DNA of 64,000 bases from Burkholderia sp. WSM2230 (GTDB taxonomy: Bacteria > Pseudomonadota > Gammaproteobacteria > Burkholderiales > Burkholderiaceae): NCBI RefSeq assembly GCF_000472445.1, contig NZ_AXAJ01000016.1, positions 302-64,301 on the forward strand, written 5' to 3'. The position numbers and the translations under genes are program-made. Positions 52,220 through 59,893 of the stretch are shown piece after piece. Below the pieces are notes generated by a model. The model saw only the letters and a list, made by a program, of their open reading frames with translations. It was not told where the DNA came from and searched no databases. Numbering within the stretch: the stretch's first letter is position 1; every line of letters begins with the position of its first letter.

Positions 52220-52399
52220 TCATTCCATGTCCGGGCTGGTGTCGATGGCCTGCTCAGCCCACAATTCGTAGCGTGCCGTCGCATCGCTTTCGGTCCAGCC
52301 GTGCCGCATATGCTGCCTGATGAAGTCAGCTTTGGCGCGCGCATCGGTGCGCGGCAGTGTGCCGCCACTTTTCGAGTAGACCGTTGGGATGAATCGCAT
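52220..52399 (-). CDS. 59-residue hypothetical protein behind the PIN toxin
   Basis: A short frame (ATG at 52399, TGA at 52220) starts eight bases after the PIN gene stop on the same strand. It encodes MRFIPTVYSKSGGTLPRTDA, then RAKADFIRQHMRHGWTESDA and TARYELWAEQAIDTSPDME. The composition is protein-like (helical, tryptophan-containing, balanced charges) and its last part could fold as two helices. The ribosome site is weak (AAGAAAAAGC), so coupling to the PIN gene is possible. I recognise no family. It may be a third member of the toxin-antitoxin operon. Confidence 0.5.
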   Translation of the reverse strand: MRFIPTVYSKSGGTLPRTDARAKADFIRQHMRHGWTESDATARYELWAEQAIDTSPDME

Positions 52400-52407
52400 G
52401 CTTTTTC

Positions 52408-52788
52408 TTACACACCAATAACCAGATCGGTGTACTTCGAGAGATGGCCGTCCGAAGTGACTAACCGCAACGGCTCGGACATTGCCTGCGCAACCAGAAG
52501 CCGGTCAAACGGGTCGCGGTGAATGCCAGGCAGATTACGAACCAATGCCGCATGAACGGCGCGTACCGGCAGTTCCAGGTATCCGCTGGCTTCGATTTCC
52601 GAAACAAGCATATCGACGTCGGCCTCAAGTTTGCCAAGACCGACCTTGATCGAAGCCTCCCAGATGCTCGCGCTGCTTACATAGACTTCGTCAGCTTCCA
52701 GAATCAGCTTGCGCGCCGCTTTGGTCAGGTTGCGGTCGTCCATGACCGACCAAAGGTAGACGTGTGTATCAAGAAGCAGGCGCATCAA
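52408..52788 (-). CDS. PIN-domain toxin (VapC-like RNase)
   Basis: A 126-residue PIN protein, the toxic RNase of a type II toxin-antitoxin pair. The acidic site is complete: Asp in MRLLLDTHVYLW near residue 7, Glu in SSASIWEASIKV near 44, Asp in HRDPFDRLLVAQA near 92-95 and Asp in LVTSDGHL near 112. It overlaps the antitoxin stop by four bases, which ensures coupled translation. The pattern (LLDTH..LW, DPFDRLL) belongs to the subgroup paired with Phd-type antitoxins. Confidence 0.93.
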   Translation of the reverse strand: MMRLLLDTHVYLWSVMDDRNLTKAARKLILEADEVYVSSASIWEASIKVGLGKLEADVDMLVSEIEASGYLELPVRAVHAALVRNLPGIHRDPFDRLLVAQAMSEPLRLVTSDGHLSKYTDLVIGV

Positions 52789-53021
52789 CGACCCTCGAAT
52801 GCAGCAATCACATCATCGGGAAGCGGGGCATCGAAGTCATCCGCAATGCGGACCTTGCCCTTGAGGCCACCGAACCGCCGCGTGACCTTCGCCCGCTCCA
52901 TCGGCACGAGCCGGGCGGCCGGCTTGCCGGCCTTGGCGATGACGATTTCCTCGCCGCTGGCCGCGGCATCGACCAGCCGCGAAAATTGAGTCTTCGCCTC
53001 ATGAATGTTGACTGTCTGCAT
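52785..53021 (-). CDS. Phd/YefM-type antitoxin
   Basis: A 78-residue antitoxin. MQTVNIHEAKTQFSRLVDAA is the standard Phd/YefM start (N-x-H-E-A-K-T-x-L/F-S), EIVIAKAGKPAARLVPMER near 25-43 completes the DNA-binding dimer domain, and the tail from about 50 (GKVRIADDFDAPLPDDVIAAFEGR) is the flexible toxin-binding segment. It is upstream of the toxin with a four-base overlap and should repress the operon through the palindrome just before its start. Confidence 0.93.
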   Translation of the reverse strand: MQTVNIHEAKTQFSRLVDAAASGEEIVIAKAGKPAARLVPMERAKVTRRFGGLKGKVRIADDFDAPLPDDVIAAFEGR

Positions 53022-53031
53022 AACTGCTCCT

Positions 53032-53058
53032 AGTGGACTTAGTCCATATTAGTCCACT
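53032..53058. promoter_or_regulatory. Palindromic operator before the toxin-antitoxin operon
   Basis: AGTGGACTTA at 53032-53041 is matched in reverse by TTAGTCCACT at 53049-53058 (nine of ten pairs), with a third AGTCCA half-site between. It lies 11 bases before the antitoxin ATG, the usual place for autorepression by Phd-type proteins. Confidence 0.7.
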
Positions 53059-53107
53059 GCGCATAACCGGTCAAGCGGTACGCGTCTGACACATCAATTA
53101 ACAGCAG

Positions 53108-53425
53108 GAAGAGGTGATCCAGTACATCTACCGGAAGTACTCGCGCACGCGCGCCGCACTCGCGGCGGCGGTGACGACCTACCGCCCGCGCTCGGCGATC
53201 CGCGATTCGGGCAAGGCGCTCGGCATCGATCCCGTCATCGTTGACCGCGTTGCAAAGGAACATCACCGGTTCGATTCAAGCGCGGACCTGATCCGGCGAT
53301 TCGTGGATAGCGGCCTCCATCCCGAGACGCCGATGATCCAGCAGTGGGCGACGCTTGCCGCGCAGCGGCTCGGCTTTCCTCGTCACCTGTCGCAGCACAC
53401 GGGCGGCTTCGTGATCGCGCGTCCA
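53108..53425 (+). pseudogene. Internal fragment of dnaE2 (error-prone DNA polymerase)
   Basis: The plus frame encodes EEVIQYIYRKYSRTRAALAA, AVTTYRPRSAIRDSGKALG and, near its end, GFPRHLSQHTGGFVIA. These are consecutive blocks of the DnaE2/ImuC polymerase core. The rest of this roughly 1000-residue protein is missing on both sides, and the frame runs into unrelated sequence after GGFVIA. It is a fragment, not a gene. Confidence 0.8.
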
Positions 53426-53439
53426 TCGACGGCCCGTCG

Positions 53440-53720
53440 GGCGGCAGACGCGCGGCGTTCATGTCACAGATGTGATCCGCTTCCTCGCGCGGCATCGAAG
53501 CGAGCAGCATGACGCCCGCGATGCTCACGCCCAATGGGCGGCGCGTACCGACATCGATGGCGAGCACCTTGATCGGATAAGAGCCGGTCTTTCGCTCGAT
53601 CGCCACAGAGTCCCATCCGGCGCGAATGGTCAGGAAAGTGGTGTCTCCAATCTCGTTCGGAAGTGCCGCGAGATACGGGGAGGCGATTCGCAACGGAATC
53701 GAACTGGTCCGGCAGGTCGG
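53440..53720 (-). pseudogene. Fragment of an IclR regulator gene
   Basis: On the minus strand the sequence reads RIASPYLAALPNEIGDTTFL, TIRAGWDSVAIERKTGSYPI and KVLAIDVGTRRPLGVSIAGV, followed by MLLASMPREEAD. This is the beginning of an IclR effector domain (GDTVFL, D-x-V-x-I-x-R, GxxRPLGVxAxG). The HTH half is missing, the frame shifts near 53694 (LPDQFDSVANR lies in another frame), and the C-terminal half is missing too. Confidence 0.75.
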
Positions 53721-53726
53721 AAAACA

Positions 53727-53903
53727 GCAGGCGTGCTGGCTCCGGACGAAGCGTACGCACGCGATTATCTGGCGGCTGGAGCAACTTTTGTGGCTATCGG
53801 AACTGACGTGAGTCTGCTGACAGGAGCAGCGAACAAACTTCTTGCTACCTACAAAGACGCAAAAGAAGCGAGCGCCGACGCCGCTGAGAAAAGTGGCTAC
53901 TGA
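53727..53903 (+). pseudogene. 3' fragment of an HpaI/HpcH-type aldolase gene
   Basis: The plus frame ending at 53903 reads AGVLAPDEAYARDYLAAGAT, FVAIGTDVSLLTGAANKLLA and TYKDAKEAS. This is the last barrel strand and helix of 4-hydroxy-2-oxo-acid aldolases (GxLAxDExxA...GAxFVAVGxDxxLL). The other 200 residues are absent. It abuts the IclR fragment of the opposite strand. Confidence 0.75.
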
Positions 53904-54234
53904 CCTTCGAACAAAGAACAGGCGACGCGCGGACCGTAGCGACGATCGTAGCCCGGGACATCCCTCGTCACTGCGTGAGATCCGGAAGGCGAATCATGCT
54001 CACTCAGTGTTGCGCGCTCGCCCGGCACGGAGTGCGCAGTAAGCGGTCCGTACGCGCTATCGTAAGTGGCGGACTGTGTCCCGCCTTTTCAGGGAGTACG
54101 CCAGCGCAAGTAAGCCAACGTAACAGATGAAGTCGTGGTGACCGGGAACACCGAATACCGTATATGGTCCTTCAAGTTGAGTTCAGGCTCGCTCGCTGCT
54201 CATGCTTGCTCATCCACTTCACATCGAGGATAGA
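53904..54234. other. Intergenic region
   Basis: About 330 bases with no supportable feature. Confidence 0.45.
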
Positions 54235-54849
54235 ATGGACCACGCACTTTCAAACGTTCTCTACGAATACGATCAATTGCTTGCAGAAGAGCAGAAAAAG
54301 CGGGAGAGCGGCACCTTAATGCCCAAAGAAGGCCAGCGAGACGAACGCATCCTCGCGGTCGGGCCGCAAACGGGGCAGTTCATCAATCTGCTGGCTCGTA
54401 GCCTCGATAAGCCAACGATTCTCGAGATCGGGACATCTTATGGCTATTCAAGCGTATGGCTCGCGGATGCGGCGCGAGCTAGCGGCGGTAAGGTCATCAC
54501 CATGGAACTCGCCGACTACAAATCCACGTTTGCACAGGGCATGGCTGATAAAGCCGGACTGGCTCGCTACGTCGACTATCGCGTTGGCGACGCCGTAGCG
54601 ATGATTGCCGACCTGGACGAGCGTGTCGATTTTGTTCTTCTTGACCTGTGGAAAAATCTTTACGTCCCGTGCCTGTCCGCTTTTGCTCCGAAGCTTAATG
54701 CGGGAGCAATCATCGTGGCCGACAATATCTCCCCCAACCGCGAACATGCCGCTGAGTACTGTCAAGCCGTTCGCTCAGTCCCGGGAATGTCCAGTTTTTC
54801 GGTGCCGGTAGGCCAAGGTTTGGAGTTGAGCCGGTACAAGGCCTTTTGA
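54235..54849 (+). CDS. Class I SAM-dependent methyltransferase (O-methyltransferase-like)
   Basis: A 204-residue methyltransferase. ATG at 54235 follows GAGGATAG; an ATG 33 bases earlier has no such site. ILEIGTSYGYSSVWLADAARAS near residue 63 is motif I of the SAM fold (E/D-x-G-x-x-x-G), and ITMELADYKSTFA gives the acidic residue for the adenosine ribose. VDFVLLDLWKNLYVPCL near 133 is motif IV. The order and length match the catechol/caffeoyl-CoA O-methyltransferase-like family (methyltransferase 3/24). The substrate is unknown. It stands alone on the plus strand. Confidence 0.9.
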   Translation: MDHALSNVLYEYDQLLAEEQKKRESGTLMPKEGQRDERILAVGPQTGQFINLLARSLDKPTILEIGTSYGYSSVWLADAARASGGKVITMELADYKSTFAQGMADKAGLARYVDYRVGDAVAMIADLDERVDFVLLDLWKNLYVPCLSAFAPKLNAGAIIVADNISPNREHAAEYCQAVRSVPGMSSFSVPVGQGLELSRYKAF

Positions 54850-55167
54850 CGTTGCTTGTGAGGGGACGCTCGGCATGTGAGTCGGGATTGCCGACAATCC
54901 CGACAAGCGGTGGGAGAATCGACAAGTTGGCGTGTGAACGTCACTCGGCGCATTGTCGGGTCTTGGTCCGGATGGAGATCACAAGTGTCCTTGCATAACG
55001 TTGTGTCGCTTCCATTTGCTTCGTTGAATGACGGTCGGTTTGGTTCCAGGTTGATGACGACACGGATCGCCGCGTTCGTGCAAGAACCGCCCATTTATAC
55101 AAGTGAGTAAGATTCTTAACAATCGGCCGTGGACCTGACGGCCGTTTTCGGTCTGCGAGATGAAGCG
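54850..55167. other. Intergenic region
   Basis: About 320 bases without a supportable gene. A GTG at 55129 is in frame with the next gene and could extend it by 13 residues. Confidence 0.4.
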
Positions 55168-55905
55168 ATGAAGGTAACGATTGCGTACATCGAAGAGCCT
55201 CCGTTTGGCTGGACCGAAGCGGACGGCACCGCTACCGGCGCTGACATCGAGCTCGCGCGCACGATCCTGCGAGAGATCGGCGTCACCAGGATCGAGCATT
55301 GTCTGACCACGTTCAGCGAACTGCTACCCGGCGTTGAAGCAGGTCGCTGGGACATGAACGTTCCTCTCTTTGTGACACCGCAGCGTGCCAATACAGTCGC
55401 GTTCAGCCTGCCGGTGTGGGGAATCGAGGACGGCTTTCTGGTTCGACCTGGAAACCCCAGAGCGCTCAACAGCTACTCCTCAATAGCCGAATGTCGTGAT
55501 GTGCGCCTCGGCATCGTTGCCGGACAGGTTCAGTATGATTCGGCGGTAGCGTCAGGCGTGAGGAAGGAGCAAATCGTCATTTTCGAGCAGCAAGCCGACG
55601 CAGTCGCGGCCGTTCTATCCGGTGCGATCGACGCTTATGCGAGTACGGCCTTAGGAAATCGGATTGTTGCAAGCCGGATGGGCAACTCGGTGATCGAGGC
55701 CGTCTCGCACGAGCGGCAAACGAACGGCGGGCGGCGGACGCCTCCGCTGGGAGCGTTTTCATTCAACCGACAGAACGTCGATCTCGTAAAGGCGGTGAAT
55801 CGGCGACTTCGTTCGTATCTCGGATCACCGGATCATCGCACGAGCATGGCGCGATTTGGGCTTACGGATAGGGAAATCGGGCCCGCTGTGTTGAAAGCAG
55901 GATAA
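55168..55905 (+). CDS. Solute-binding protein family 3-like protein without signal peptide
   Basis: A 245-residue protein of the type II periplasmic-binding fold used by amino-acid ABC transporters. VTIAYIEEPPFGWTEADGTATGADIE opens directly at the family's first strand (R/Y...EPPFG...G.DIE), TFSELLPGVEAGRWDMNVPL and TPQRANTVAFSLPVW follow, and DAVAAVLSGAIDAYASTALG is the hinge segment. Neither the ATG chosen nor the upstream GTG gives a signal peptide or lipobox, and no permease or ATPase is adjacent. It may be cytoplasmic, mis-started or a relic of an ABC system. Confidence 0.82.
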   Translation: MKVTIAYIEEPPFGWTEADGTATGADIELARTILREIGVTRIEHCLTTFSELLPGVEAGRWDMNVPLFVTPQRANTVAFSLPVWGIEDGFLVRPGNPRALNSYSSIAECRDVRLGIVAGQVQYDSAVASGVRKEQIVIFEQQADAVAAVLSGAIDAYASTALGNRIVASRMGNSVIEAVSHERQTNGGRRTPPLGAFSFNRQNVDLVKAVNRRLRSYLGSPDHRTSMARFGLTDREIGPAVLKAG

Positions 55906-56111
55906 GCCGGCGGGCGGCCAGTTGTGGCCGGTCAACTTATGCTTCAAACAGGAAAATAGCAAAATAGGCGCACTGCACAAACCAAGGAGTCGACTAGACG
56001 CAGCGATGTCTGTCTTCCAGGACGAAAGCGGGTTCTTGCTTGGAGCATGGCTCAGCGTTCCCCACAAAGACCTTGGCATCCGTCGACCGTCAACACAATG
56101 GAGGAATCGAC
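55906..56111. other. Short intergenic region
   Basis: About 200 bases; only the ribosome site GGAGGA before the next gene is notable. Confidence 0.4.
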
Positions 56112-56975
56112 GTGACAGTGAAAGGCAAACGGGTGGCGGTCGTCGCGCCGGCGGGCATTCCTGACATGGATAACCTCGCGCAGGCGGTGTCGCTGCTCGA
56201 GAACTGGGGATTTTCTGTCTCCGTGGGCGCGCACGTGGCTGACAGGTTCCGGTATCTCGCGGGATTCCATCAGCATCGCACTGGCGATCTGCTTGCGGCG
56301 TTGTCGGACCCGGCGGTGGATATCGTCTGGACGGCACGCGCCGGCTATGGCTGTGCGCATGTGCTGCCAGCGCTTCCCGCTACCGTGCCATGCGAGAAAA
56401 CCGTGATCGGCTTTTCGGATGTGACCGCGCTTTTTCACGCGCTGCGGCAAATTCCCGGCATCGCTGTGATTCACGGCCCGACGCTCAACGGCCTGGCGAC
56501 GAAAGTTGACGACATGTCGCGCCGCAGTGTTCTCGATGCGCTCACAGGGGTCACGCCGGCGCCGCTGCCGCTCGAACGTCTGCATGGGCCAGCTGATTCG
56601 ATCAAAGGGCCTCTTGTCGGCGGCAACCTCACGGTACTTGCCAGCACGGCCGGCAGCCGTTGGCAGCCTAGCTTTCGCGACTCGATTGTCGTGCTGGAGG
56701 ACGTTACGGAACTTGCATACCGCCTTGACCGCAGCATCATGACGCTACGTCACGCCGGCATCCTCGATGGCGCGCGTGCGATTGTGCTCGGAGAATTCGT
56801 CCGCTGTCCGTTACCAGCCGGGGCCGACTACTCGCTCGAGGACGTGCTGCTCGACGTGCTGGCGCCGGTCGGCGTCCCAATCTACGGGGGCTTACCCATA
56901 GGACATGGTGAGCGTAATCTGTCGTGGGTAGTTGGGCGGCCCGTCGAGATCCGCGAAGGCGTGTTGCTGCGATAG
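56112..56975 (+). CDS. LD-carboxypeptidase/MccF family peptidase (S66)
   Basis: A 287-residue S66 serine peptidase. GTG at 56112 is chosen because GGAGGA lies eight bases before it. GKRVAVVAPAGIPDMDNL is the usual start. The nucleophilic serine is in VIGFSDVTALFHAL near residue 103, after WTARAGYGCAHVLPAL. The glutamate is in SIVVLEDVTELAYRLDR near 200, and the histidine is in PIYGGLPIGHGERN near 265, so the Ser-Glu-His set is complete. LdcA cleaves the L,D-bond of recycled murein tetrapeptides, and MccF cleaves microcin C. Which of the two this is cannot be told; no microcin genes are near. Confidence 0.92.
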   Translation: MTVKGKRVAVVAPAGIPDMDNLAQAVSLLENWGFSVSVGAHVADRFRYLAGFHQHRTGDLLAALSDPAVDIVWTARAGYGCAHVLPALPATVPCEKTVIGFSDVTALFHALRQIPGIAVIHGPTLNGLATKVDDMSRRSVLDALTGVTPAPLPLERLHGPADSIKGPLVGGNLTVLASTAGSRWQPSFRDSIVVLEDVTELAYRLDRSIMTLRHAGILDGARAIVLGEFVRCPLPAGADYSLEDVLLDVLAPVGVPIYGGLPIGHGERNLSWVVGRPVEIREGVLLR

Positions 56976-57280
56976 CTTTGGCTTTCGCATATTGCTTACG
57001 ATCAGCGGTCGTTGGGGCAGCGGACGTGGTTCGGCCATAACCGGCCGTTCGACACCGATGCTCAGATCGTTCACAATCGCCACAACTTCCCTTTGACGCA
57101 GAGTTTGCGCGCGACAGAGATGACTGAATCGAAGCAGCCTATCGGGCGTGTAGCGTATTCCGAGTTCGCAGAATGCTATGCAGCGGCCGTTACTACAAAG
57201 CCGCACAACGCTCTGTACGAACGCCCCGCGACGATGTCGCTTCTGGGCAATGCCAATCCTTCCCTCGGGAGGCCGCATAG
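56976..57280. other. Intergenic region
   Basis: About 300 bases with no supportable feature except GGGAGG before the next ATG. Confidence 0.45.
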
Positions 57281-58000
57281 ATGCGATACAGCAAGGAGTT
57301 CTTCGACCTGCAGATCCGATTTGCACAGACCGTTGTCGCTCTGCTTGATATTCCAATCGAGAAGGCGCTGCTCGACTATACGAATATCTACGTTCGCTTC
57401 GCGCTCGGTCGGGCCTTTGATCAACATCATCCGATCTGGCGGTGCTATGCGGACGGCTTGAGCGAATCCGTTGACTTGTACGATTGGACATACCGTTTCT
57501 ATCTTGCGAGAACTGACGTTACCCAGACGCAGTCCACGGTTGCCACGGTCGGTTGCTTTTCATACGCCATGCAGGATGCGGAATGCGTGCGTATCCACTT
57601 CGAAAATATTGAGCCAGCGGCAGTTTCTCCTTTGAGCATCGACCGTCTACCTGTGCGGCTTGCGGAACTCCGCTCGCTTTTCGATCACGTAAGGCACAAC
57701 CAGCAAGAAGCGACGCACGTTGCCGGAACTTCGTGGCTCTATAACCTACTCGCTTATCAACGGTGCTTTCCAGATGAATACGTTGCGAGCGCCAAGGTTG
57801 CCGAATCGCGGTTCCGCAACATGCCTCTGTGGGGGCAATTTCTGGATCGCCATGGCGCGGTCAGAGTCGGCGTCGTGGAAGATTTCATACGACGGCTATC
57901 GTGCGTAGCAAACTTTCAAGATCTGGTGTGTAGCTTCCCGCTTCAGGCGCTTGCGGTCGAAGCCCCAATCGAGCGGTTCTACTGCTTCTACGGGGCCTAG
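57281..58000 (+). CDS. Hypothetical protein
   Basis: A 239-residue protein with GGGAGG nine bases before its ATG. The start RYSKEFFDLQIRFAQTVVALLDIPIEKALLDYTNIYVRFALG is strongly helical, and a long uniform helical pattern continues with many aromatic residues and no membrane segments, signal or metal-ligand clusters. The base composition is lower in G+C than the neighbours. I recognise no family; the clean frame and ribosome site support a real gene. It lies between a peptidase and a convergent SET-domain gene. Confidence 0.7.
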   Translation: MRYSKEFFDLQIRFAQTVVALLDIPIEKALLDYTNIYVRFALGRAFDQHHPIWRCYADGLSESVDLYDWTYRFYLARTDVTQTQSTVATVGCFSYAMQDAECVRIHFENIEPAAVSPLSIDRLPVRLAELRSLFDHVRHNQQEATHVAGTSWLYNLLAYQRCFPDEYVASAKVAESRFRNMPLWGQFLDRHGAVRVGVVEDFIRRLSCVANFQDLVCSFPLQALAVEAPIERFYCFYGA

Positions 58001-58210
58001 CAGGACCGCTGGATGTCCGCTTCGCGGAAAGCTGGCCGTCCCCTTTGGGTCGCGTTGAGGCAGTGCGCCCGGAATCTGCTCGCCCGACCGACCATTGAGC
58101 TATGGCCGACGAACGGCGATCGCGACCAAGGGCCGGGTACCTGGCTGGCTTGCCGGCAACCATCCGTCGGCGTTCGTAATAACGCCCCCTTGATCTAGGG
58201 CGCCGCGCCG

Positions 58211-58672
58211 TCAACCGTACTGCCTGGGCGCGCGTCGCACCTCAGCCAGCATCGTTCCGCGGCAACAACGGTGACCGCAACGGCATGCGTACTGCGCCCG
58301 TACCGCTGCCGAGGCGCGGCCTTCTGTGGTGAGTCCGTATGCGATGAAGAGCTCGTCGCCGGGCTCGATATCCGACACCGCGTGAATGTAGACCCTTCCA
58401 TGTTCCTCGACGGCCTCGCAGTTCGGGACGCAGGCATGGTTGAGCCAACGCGCGCTGTTGCCGCCGAGTGAACCGTCAATGACCCGTCCGTCGGCAAGTC
58501 CAAAGAGAAAGGTATGGCCCTGCTCTCCGAACCGGCGATGGCGACTTACTGCTCGCTTCCAGCTCATCACCGTGCCCGTGTACTCGAGGATGAGTTCGCC
58601 GGCGAATATCGGCCGCAGCGCGAAGACGCCGCGACCGTGAACGCTCGAGCGGCGGACAGAAATTCTTTTCAT
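58211..58672 (-). CDS. SET-domain protein (lysine methyltransferase-like)
   Basis: A 153-residue stand-alone SET domain. RRSSVHGRGVFALRPIFAGELILEYTG near residue 6 is the SET N-terminal block (S-x-x-GxGVFA). The methyl-transfer core is present: SARWLNHACVPNCEAVEE near 70 (NHxCxPN) and PGDELFIAYG near 105 (GDEL-x-x-x-YG). A post-SET cysteine cluster follows (YACRCGHRCCRGTML near 128-142), which can bind zinc. SET proteins methylate lysines in histones or other proteins; Burkholderia thailandensis has an effector of this type, but here no secretion signal is visible. ATG at 58672 is chosen because the homology begins there. Confidence 0.9.
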   Translation of the reverse strand: MKRISVRRSSVHGRGVFALRPIFAGELILEYTGTVMSWKRAVSRHRRFGEQGHTFLFGLADGRVIDGSLGGNSARWLNHACVPNCEAVEEHGRVYIHAVSDIEPGDELFIAYGLTTEGRASAAVRAQYACRCGHRCCRGTMLAEVRRAPRQYG

Positions 58673-58819
58673 CGATGATTGAGACTGCAGATGTTGAAGG
58701 TGAGGTGCCGCTCGGAACGACCGGAACCACCATAGCAATTCGCACAAGCCCGGTCGGGCACTTCACAGCAGTTGGCGCCTGGTAGAATCGTCCACCATTC
58801 CCAACGGAAACTCAAGACA

Positions 58820-59271
58820 ATGACACGTTACAAAGGACTGCTCGCCAACAGGAGCAGCTTGAAAAACTGATCGCGCAAACGAGGCAGCAAGAAGCCGCGC
58901 CCGAGCTCGAAAAAGTGCGCGCGACTGTGGCGGAGTTCGGTTTCACGCCTGAAGACGTCATGGCCAATGTCGGCGACTTCCGCGGCGTGGGCGAGCCGGA
59001 CAGTGGAACCGCGTTCGAGATCGGGTTTGCCGCCGCGTTCGGAAAGCCGATATGGGCTTATCGCGACGATCTGAGCGCACTGCGAGAGCGCGTGCCGTGC
59101 ACCGCGACAGCGCTCGGCGGACTCTGCGAGCGCGGCTATCTCGTCGAAGACTTTGGACTTCCCGTCAACCTGATGCTTGCGTGCGCGGCGCAGATTGTCC
59201 AGGGCGGCCCACTGGCCTGCCTGCGCGCGATCCAACGCACAGGGCAAGCGGATGCCCCCTTCTCCCTATAG
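58820..59271 (+). pseudogene. Chimeric pseudogene: frameshifted H-NS head joined to deoxyribosyltransferase tail
   Basis: The ATG at 58820 begins like an H-NS protein (MTRYKGLLA) and then meets a one-base deletion near 58846, giving a stop at 58868. Reading in the next frame restores the H-NS sequence: QQEQLEKLIAQTRQQEAAPE, LEKVRATVAEFGFTPEDVMA. From about 58961 the frame continues as ANVGDFRGVGEPDSGTAFEI, GFAAAFGKPIWAY and a normal tail ending at 59271. This is the C-terminal half of nucleoside 2-deoxyribosyltransferases (ANxxxFRG...D.GTAFE.G.AAA.GKPV). The H-NS DNA-binding C-terminus and the deoxyribosyltransferase N-terminus are missing. Confidence 0.8.
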
Positions 59272-59493
59272 ACCGGGTGGCGAATCGCAGATTCACAAGG
59301 TGTCGGGGTGACGCCGATTGCGAGGTGTGCCGGTGAATTCCATCCGGCTGGTCGTCGAGGACGAAGGGAAGTCCCTGCTCTTTCCGATTGACTTCGACGT
59401 GGCGGACCAGATCAAACGCGGGAGCCCCTATGAGGCTACACACGTGACCACCGGGCCAAACTTCGGTGTTACAGCATCTGAAAAGGCCGAAAA

Positions 59494-59661
59494 TCAATCC
59501 TCGATTTCGCGCTGGACACTTGCCCTTCGCGCAGACGTCCCTTTCGCCAACCGTCTGGCCTTCATCGAGCGTGTTGGATACGAGACTGAGTTGAATGGCG
59601 CAGCCGCATGGATCGCGCCGCTCATGCCGCCAGTGACGAAGGCAACGCGCTTAGCGGACAT
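59494..59661 (-). pseudogene. Possible N-terminal remnant of an acetoacetyl-CoA reductase (phaB-like)
   Basis: An ATG at 59661 opens MSAKRVAFVTGGMSG, which is the usual start of PhaB reductases (cofactor loop TGGMGG). After these 15 residues the frame is unrelated and ends at 59494. The evidence is only this short match, so confidence is low. Confidence 0.3.
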
Positions 59662-59806
59662 GGTGTTGTCCTTGTGGCCCATGACCGTTCGTTCCAACGG
59701 ACGACATAACTTGACGGGTCAAAGCCCCGACCGCTTTCGCTGATGAGAAAACCGCAAGACATAGTGAGCAGATGTCGTTTGCGAAGACCCGAATAGTTGC
59801 CCACAA

Positions 59807-59820
59807 TTTTGGACCGGGCA
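59807..59820 (+). repeat. 14-base repeat before the permease gene, copy 2
   Basis: TTTTGGACCGGGCA, identical to 13507-13520; GTCGTTTTCGT follows as GTTTCGT does there, and a second loose match (CACATCTGACC against CAGCATCTGGTC) follows in both. The gene start is 74 bases on. Confidence 0.5.
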
Positions 59821-59893
59821 GTCGTTTTCGTCAGAGCACACATCTGACCGGCATCGGCCGCCGCCCTTCACAAAAGAAAAGAGGACGCAGGAG

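Larger units (their letters stand above)
59272..59893. other. Intergenic region with a possible phaB remnant and a repeat
   Basis: About 620 bases. The only coding resemblance is the 12-residue start MSAKRVAFVTGG on the minus strand near 59625-59661. The 14-base repeat at 59807-59820 is listed separately. Confidence 0.5.

Noticed and set aside
53114..53512. A complete small gene starting at 53114.
   Set aside because: The first 105 residues are internal DnaE2 sequence and the rest is unrelated, so it is a fragment with an accidental start.
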